This document shows, one piece after another, positions 26,053-29,975 of a stretch of DNA of 29,975 nucleotides. The stretch spans positions 1-29,975 of the forward strand of contig CAMOIU010000036.1 in the NCBI GenBank assembly GCA_946616295.1. The letters are read 5' to 3'. Below the pieces are notes generated by a model, which was given only the letters and a program-made list of their open reading frames with translations, was not told the DNA's origin and did no database searches. This DNA comes from CAG-791 sp002392385. Lineage in GTDB: Bacteria > Bacillota > Clostridia > Lachnospirales > Lachnospiraceae. Numbering within the stretch: the stretch's first letter is position 1; each line of letters starts with the position of its first letter. Both the position numbers and the translations under genes were made by a program.

Positions 26053-28479
26053 ATGCAGAAAATACTATTACACAGGCTCCCGAGAGATCTGCGGAAGAAC
26101 GCCTTCCGCTACGCCGCTCTGGGTCTCCTGGTCATACTGGCCGTCTATATGGTGGTCAGCCTGATCTGCAGTGCCGAGTCGATCATCCGGGGCGTGCACG
26201 CCCATGCGAAGCAGAATCTGGTGGAGGACGGGCAGTTTGAGACCTTCGTACAGCTGACGGAGGAAGAGGAGGAACAGATCCGGGCAGCCGGCGTCGTTCT
26301 GGAGCCACAGTTCTATATGGACTATCCCGCCGGTACTGCCGTGGAGCTGCGGGATGACGGACAGACGCGGCTCAGGATCTTCCGTGTGAGAAAAGAGGTG
26401 GATCTTCTGGAGTTCGTACAGGGTACGGCACCGGCCCGGAGCGGGGAGATCGCCCTGGAGAGACGTTTTGCCGAGGTGAACGGAATTAAAGTCGGGAGCC
26501 GGATCTCAGCGGGAGAAGAGACGTTCACGGTATCGGGGATCTGCACGACCCCGGATTACGACAATCCGCTGGAGAATGTGGCGGACACATCCAACGACAG
26601 CGAACATTTCGGTCCGGCCTTTGTGACGGATGAGCAGTATGAGAAGCTCAAGGCATCCGGCACCGCGCTGCGGTCGGAGACTTACCTCTATGCCTTCAGG
26701 CTGCCGGAGGGAGGAACAGATACCCACCAGCTGCGGGCGCTCCTGGAATCCTTCCCTTTTGACGCCGACAAGGTAAGGGACCCGTATTTCCAGGCCTACC
26801 GGAAGGAACAGCTGGGCGATGCCGCGACCCTGCGGGATATGCTGGAATCACCGCTTTTTTCCGGGGAGCGGTACGATGACATGCGGGACCTGCTCGAGCC
26901 GGACATCCACAATCTGCAGAGCTATATCGACGCAGAGGACAATATCCGCATCGGGGGCTCCGCCGGCGACATGTATGTCAATCTCTATTCGTCCCTTGTG
27001 GCCGGCGTCATCATCATCGCCCTGTTCGCCTATGTGCTGGCGGTCTTCACCATGCACCAGATCGAGGATGAGTCCGCGGTCATCGGCGCCCTGTACTCCA
27101 TGGGCGTCACGCGGCGCGACCTGACGGTCCACTACGCGATCCTGCCCACCCTGATCACGGCGGCGGGCGGCATCGTGGGAACCATTGCGGGCTTTGCGCC
27201 TTTTGGCGCGGAGTACCAGATGATGGACTCTTACAACTACTACTCGGTGCCGGAGATCGCCCCGATGATCCTGCCTTACATCGTTGTCTACGGGGCGGTC
27301 ATGCCTCCCCTCATCGCGGCGGCGGTCAATATTCTGGCGGTCAGGAAACAGCTTTCCAGGACGGCCCTCTCCCTGCTGCGCCACGAGAGAAAAACGCGCA
27401 GCCTGAAGACGCTGCGCATGAAGCGCATGGGCTTCATCGGCCGCTTCCGGATCCGGCAGATGCTGCGGGAGACCCAGGGCGTGCTGACGGTCCTGGCGGG
27501 CCTCTACATCACCCTGATGCTGGTCTTCATCGGCCTGGACTGCGACGTCATGTGCCGCCACCTGCAGAAGAGCAGCGCGGAGGATACCCGTTTCGCCTAC
27601 ATGTATCTCTACAAATATCCGGACAAAAAAGCCCCGGAGGGCGGAGAGACCGCCTGTGCTCTGGGGCTTCAGAAGGAGCGCTTCGGATATGATTTTGACG
27701 TGACCCTTCTGGGCATCTCACCGGAGACCCGCTATTTCGACGCCCATGTGCGCACAGACCACGATGCGCAGAGGGTCGTCTCGGTCTCCTCGGCCATGGC
27801 CCAGAAATTCGACCTCTCCGTGGGCAGCGAGCTGACGCTGGTGGATGAGGAGGACAACCGCCTGTACGCCTTCGAGATCGGCGAGATCGTCCAGTACGCA
27901 CCTGCCTTCTATGTGTTCATGGATATCGACGCCATGCGGGACATGATGGGAGAGAAGGACGACTATTATAACGTGGTCTTCTCGGACAGCCCCCTGCCGA
28001 TCGATCCGGGCCGGCTGTTCTCTGTTCTGAGCCGCGCCTCGATCACGAGGGCTGGTGATATCTTCATCGACCTGATGCAGTCCATGATCGTGACCATGGT
28101 CGGCCTGTCCGCCTTCATCTTCGTGGTCGTCCTCTACCTGATGCTGGGCGTCATGATCGACCACTCCGCCTACGACATCTCCATGATGAAGATCTTCGGC
28201 TACCGGGGCGGCGAGATCCGCAGCCTCTATGTCAACGGGAACATCTTCATGGTCGCCGCCGGCACCCTGCTGATCATCCCCCTGGCCAAAAAGTCCATCG
28301 ACGCCCTCTATCCCCTGTTCATCTCCAACGTGGGGTGCGCCATGGACCTCTCCATGCCCTGGTGGTACTATGCCCTGATCTACGCCGTGATCCTCCTGCT
28401 GTGCATCCTGATCACCTTCCTGATGAATCGCCGGATCGGCAGGGTGAGCCCCGCCGAGGTGCTCAAGAACCGGGAGTGA
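26053..28479 (+). CDS. FtsX/MacB-like ABC permease (system 2)
   Basis: An 808-residue permease with helices near 19-40, 310-335, 360-385, 405-430, 477-497, 677-702, 730-746 and 773-795, and two extracellular regions (about 42-305 and 500-675). HQIEDESAVIGALYSMGVTRRDL after the second helix and SAYDISMMKIFGYRGGEI in the C-terminal half are the paired FtsX coupling segments. GAGGAGCC precedes the ATG. The layout parallels the system 1 permease although the extracellular domains look unrelated, suggesting different ligands. It is the last credible gene before the repeat region, and no clear terminator follows its stop. Confidence 0.93.
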   Translation: MQKILLHRLPRDLRKNAFRYAALGLLVILAVYMVVSLICSAESIIRGVHAHAKQNLVEDGQFETFVQLTEEEEEQIRAAGVVLEPQFYMDYPAGTAVELRDDGQTRLRIFRVRKEVDLLEFVQGTAPARSGEIALERRFAEVNGIKVGSRISAGEETFTVSGICTTPDYDNPLENVADTSNDSEHFGPAFVTDEQYEKLKASGTALRSETYLYAFRLPEGGTDTHQLRALLESFPFDADKVRDPYFQAYRKEQLGDAATLRDMLESPLFSGERYDDMRDLLEPDIHNLQSYIDAEDNIRIGGSAGDMYVNLYSSLVAGVIIIALFAYVLAVFTMHQIEDESAVIGALYSMGVTRRDLTVHYAILPTLITAAGGIVGTIAGFAPFGAEYQMMDSYNYYSVPEIAPMILPYIVVYGAVMPPLIAAAVNILAVRKQLSRTALSLLRHERKTRSLKTLRMKRMGFIGRFRIRQMLRETQGVLTVLAGLYITLMLVFIGLDCDVMCRHLQKSSAEDTRFAYMYLYKYPDKKAPEGGETACALGLQKERFGYDFDVTLLGISPETRYFDAHVRTDHDAQRVVSVSSAMAQKFDLSVGSELTLVDEEDNRLYAFEIGEIVQYAPAFYVFMDIDAMRDMMGEKDDYYNVVFSDSPLPIDPGRLFSVLSRASITRAGDIFIDLMQSMIVTMVGLSAFIFVVVLYLMLGVMIDHSAYDISMMKIFGYRGGEIRSLYVNGNIFMVAAGTLLIIPLAKKSIDALYPLFISNVGCAMDLSMPWWYYALIYAVILLLCILITFLMNRRIGRVSPAEVLKNRE

Positions 28480-28499
28480 CGGGGCTCTCACAGGGGCTC

Positions 28500-28524
28500 T
28501 CACAGGGGACGGTTCCTTGTGTGA
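28500..28524 (+). repeat. Solo REP-like hairpin, GGGACGGTTC loop
   Basis: TCACA and TGTGTGA can pair around GGGGACGGTTCC. The same loop occurs at the ends of both large elements downstream. Just before it, the 12-base string GGGGCTCTCACA occurs twice in tandem (from 28481), as if the boundary had been duplicated. It starts 21 bases after the permease stop and might act as a 3'-end stabiliser. Confidence 0.7.
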
Positions 28525-28565
28525 ATAATGCGATGAAATGGCAAAAAATCCAGATAATATGCGGG

Positions 28566-28931
28566 CCGCACAGGGGGACAGTCCTCTGTGCGGCACTCTT
28601 TACATATACAGGCCCTCCTGCATCTGTTCGGTCTGAGGATCACTTCGCGGGGATACACATAGACCTGTACGGCTCATCTGCCGGGCAATGATCGAACTCG
28701 GTGCGTGCTCCTATGAGCACGCACCTCAGACAGCGATCAACAAATGCCGCAGCCCGAACTGCGGCATTTGACCCGGCAGATGCTTCGTACAGGTCAAGTG
28801 CATCCATCCGCTCGTTCAAAAGCAGATCTCACAGACGCAGGGGGCCTGTTCATATATAACCGCGCAAGGCCGGTCTTCTGCCTGGCGTGTTTTTATGTTT
28901 GGCGGACCTCGCAGGGAACCGTCCCGTGCGG
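28566..28931 (+). mobile_element. MITE/BIME-like element, left copy
   Basis: A 366-bp noncoding unit bounded by inverted REP-like hairpins: CCGCACAG/CTGTGCGG around GGGGGACAGTCC at 28566-28593, and the reverse orientation (GGGAACCGTCCC) at 28907-28931. Its interior (28609-28848) folds into a long branched structure, entered separately. No reading frame with a binding site spans it. It is a diverged relative of the element at 29587-29928, which lies in the opposite orientation. No transposase is present, so mobility would depend on an enzyme elsewhere, perhaps of REP-associated tyrosine transposase type. Confidence 0.7.
28609..28848 (+). ncRNA. Structured element core, left copy (candidate RNA)
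   Basis: Nested stems: CAGGCCC (28609-28615)/GGGCCTG (28842-28848); CCTGC/GCAGG (28617, 28837); TCTG/CAGA; GCGGGGAT/ATCC..CCGC (28647-28654 with 28802-28811); GACCTGTACG/CGTACAGGTC (28662-28671 with 28786-28795); CATCTGCCGGG/CCCGGCAGATG (28675-28685 with 28772-28782). Inside this lies a junction with TGATCG/CGATCA (28689, 28734) enclosing hairpin GTGCGTGCTC-CTAT-GAGCACGCAC, and a second hairpin at 28741-28770 with loop CCCGAA. Unpaired strings (CAA, AACTCG, CTCAGACA, CTCGTTCAAAAG) are shared with the right copy. I know no named RNA family that matches. Transcription is unproven. Confidence 0.6.
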
Positions 28932-28940
28932 CCGGGTAGG

Positions 28941-29570
28941 GTGACTTAGCGGGACAGAACTCATCCCGGGAAGCTTCCTGCGCCAGAGCGGGGTAACTTA
29001 ACGGGCCAGAACTCATCCCGAGAAGCTTCCTGCGCCAGAGCGGGGTGACTAAACGAGACTGGAACTCAACCCGGGAAGCTTACTGCGCCAGAGCGGGGTG
29101 ACTTAGCGGGACAGAACTCATCCCGAGAAGCTTCCTGCGCCAGAGCGGGGTGACTAAACGAGACTGGAACTCAACCCGCGAAGCTTCCAGCGTTTGGGCG
29201 GGGTAACTTAACGGGATGGAATTCATCCCGTGAAGCTTCCTGTGGACGAGTGGGGTGACTTAACGGGAGTGGAACTCAACCCAGGAAGCTTCCTGCGGTT
29301 GGGCGGGGTAACTTAACGGGATGGAATTCATCCCGCGAAGCTTCCTGTGGAAGAGTGGGGTGACTTAACGGGAGTGGAACTCAACCCGGGAAGCTTACTG
29401 CGTCAGAGCGGGGTGACTTAGCGGGACAGAACTCATCCCGAGAAGCTTCCTGCGCCAGAGCGGGGTGACTTAACGGGAGTGGAACTCAACCCAGGAAGCT
29501 TCCTGCATCCGTGCGGGGTGATCTGCCAGGACGCCCCTCATCCCGGGAGGACTTCTGTACACAGACGCAC
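28941..29570 (+). repeat. Tandem array of 52/53-bp units (11 plus a degenerate 12th)
   Basis: Units start at 28941, 28993, 29045, 29098, 29150, 29203, 29255, 29308, 29360, 29413 and 29465; a degenerate unit begins at 29518. Lengths run 52, 52, then 53 and 52 in strict alternation. The 52-bp type has CTCATCCCG or TTCATCCCG, the 53-bp type CTCAACCC, so most of the array is a 105-bp dimer repeat. Every unit contains AAGCTT, often within a palindrome such as CAGGAAGCTTCCTG (29282-29295, 29492-29505). Many units have a second dyad, CGGGA/TCCCG or CGGGATG/CATCCCG. The whole unit is conserved, so there are no CRISPR-like spacers. No gene is supported across it. Confidence 0.93.
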
Positions 29571-29586
29571 AGAATTGCCGGGGCAG

Positions 29587-29928
29587 CTCACACAGGGGAC
29601 GGTTCTGTGTGTGAGGTCAACACTGCGTGCACGAACGGACATCCCATATCCGCGAGAGATACTTTTGAACGAGCGGCATGATACACAAGACCTGTGCAGA
29701 GCAGCTGCCGGGTCACCCCCGCAGTTTCGGACTGCGGGGGTGTTGATCTCCGTGTCTGAGGCCACCGGCCATAGGGGCGGGGGACGAGTTGGGATCATTG
29801 CCCGGCAGAAGCTCTGCACAGGTCTATGTGTATCACCGCGAAGTGATTCGTATCTTGAGTGGATATGGGATGGCTGTTCATTTGCAACCGTGCGTCGCAC
29901 AGCTCACACAGAGAACCGTCCCAATGTC
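29587..29928 (-). mobile_element. MITE/BIME-like element, right copy (inverted)
   Basis: A 342-bp unit related to the left element but on the opposite strand. It begins (plus strand) with hairpin CTCACACAG/CTGTGTGTGAG around GGGACGGTT (29587-29615) and ends with the inverted counterpart CTCACACAGAGAACCGTCCC (29903-29922). The two termini are near-perfect inverted repeats of about 20 bases. The interior carries the same branched fold as the left copy. No coding sequence is supported; frames that cross it are not preceded by binding sites and have no recognisable product. Confidence 0.72.
29628..29886 (-). ncRNA. Structured element core, right copy (candidate RNA)
   Basis: Read on the minus strand, the outer stem pairs CATCCCATATCC with GGATATGGGATG (plus 29861-29872 with 29640-29651) and extends outward through TGAAC/GTTCG to TGCA/TGCA. 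Then come GATAC/GTATC, TGATACAC/GTGTATCA, GACCTGTGCAGAGC/GCTCTGCACAGGTC, and CTGCCGGG/CCCGGCAG. The junction holds TGATC/GATCA around a variable hairpin with loop CTAT, and a hairpin CACCCCCGCAG/CTGCGGGGGTG with loop TCCGAAA. Many stems differ in sequence from the left copy but keep pairing, while unpaired strings are identical. That pattern supports selection on the fold. Confidence 0.6.
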
Positions 29929-29975
29929 ATTTAGTTAAGCGCCCCACCCCGCGCAGCCCGTTTAGATAGTGCCAT
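29929..29975. other. Window end, no gene seen
   Basis: The last 47 bases contain no gene. Read in reverse they hold CTAAACGGG, GCGGGGTG and CTTAACTAA, faintly like pieces of the 52-bp unit, so a further array copy in opposite orientation may begin here. Confidence 0.3.

Noticed and set aside
28609..28848. Assignment of the structured element to a known riboswitch or self-cleaving ribozyme
   Set aside because: I checked it mentally against hammerhead, twister and common riboswitch cores. The conserved unpaired strings do not fit, and it does not precede a gene.
28744..29016. Short frames across the left structured element and the first array unit, both strands
   Set aside because: No binding sites, no recognisable product, and they cross conserved hairpins and repeats; the pattern of change fits structure, not codons.
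28941..29570. CRISPR array
   Set aside because: Unit length is regular, but the entire unit is conserved, leaving no unique spacers, and no cas genes occur in the window.
28941..29570. Integron attC array or plasmid iterons
   Set aside because: There are no cassette genes between units, no integrase, and no replication initiator gene. The units have no consistent attC-type R/L boxes.
29479..29934. 151-codon frame on plus and 120-codon frame on minus over the right element
   Set aside because: They run through inverted repeats and array units; the composition is unlike the real genes and no domain is visible.

Overview
The window looks like a chromosomal segment from a GC-rich anaerobic Firmicute, most likely class Clostridia and possibly Lachnospiraceae. 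That placement is inference. It rests on strong purine-rich ribosome binding sites, a meso-diaminopimelate dehydrogenase, Gram-positive MacB-like ABC systems without a MacA adaptor, a ROK glucokinase, small conserved proteins of clostridial type, tRNAs without an encoded CCA end, and no outer-membrane genes. There is no phage, CRISPR array or intact transposase gene.

Layout. Bases 1-472 hold a tRNA cluster (Asn, cut by the window edge; Glu; Cys) with a 52-bp repeat between Glu and Cys, closed by a strong intrinsic terminator. Bases 509-6508 hold a Na+/Ca2+-type antiporter, an ABC exporter, a soluble hybrid histidine kinase 12 bp behind it and a small conserved protein. Bases 6388-6723 carry, on the minus strand, the beginning of an FAD-dependent oxidoreductase that has lost the rest of its gene. 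Bases 6873-11000 are sugar and cofactor metabolism: a GH36 alpha-galactosidase facing a ROK glucokinase and a pyridoxal kinase on the other strand. Bases 11136-14507 hold a YfcE-like phosphodiesterase, an orphan HicB-like protein (minus), a 78-residue conserved protein, a cysteine-cluster protein and 4-alpha-glucanotransferase. Bases 14553-17683 are Tex and a PP2C phosphatase.

Bases 17784-21873 form a translationally coupled trio: diaminopimelate dehydrogenase, an MBOAT-family membrane protein and its SGNH-type partner. The MBOAT lacks both histidines normally conserved in its bacterial relatives, and the partner ends in what looks like an ILEI-type domain. Bases 21910-28479 contain two consecutive MacB-like ABC transporters (ATPase plus FtsX permease each), the second with its own promoter and a palindromic operator-like site.

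The most unusual part is the last 1.5 kb (28480-29975), which has no credible gene. Two related elements of about 340-370 bp lie in opposite orientation. Each is bounded by small hairpins with the loop GGGACNGTYC, and each folds into the same elaborate branched structure with many compensatory base changes. Between them sits an array of eleven 52/53-bp units, mostly alternating between two subtypes, each unit containing dyads. This is a BIME-like or MITE-like mosaic, possibly encoding a structured RNA that I cannot assign to a known family.
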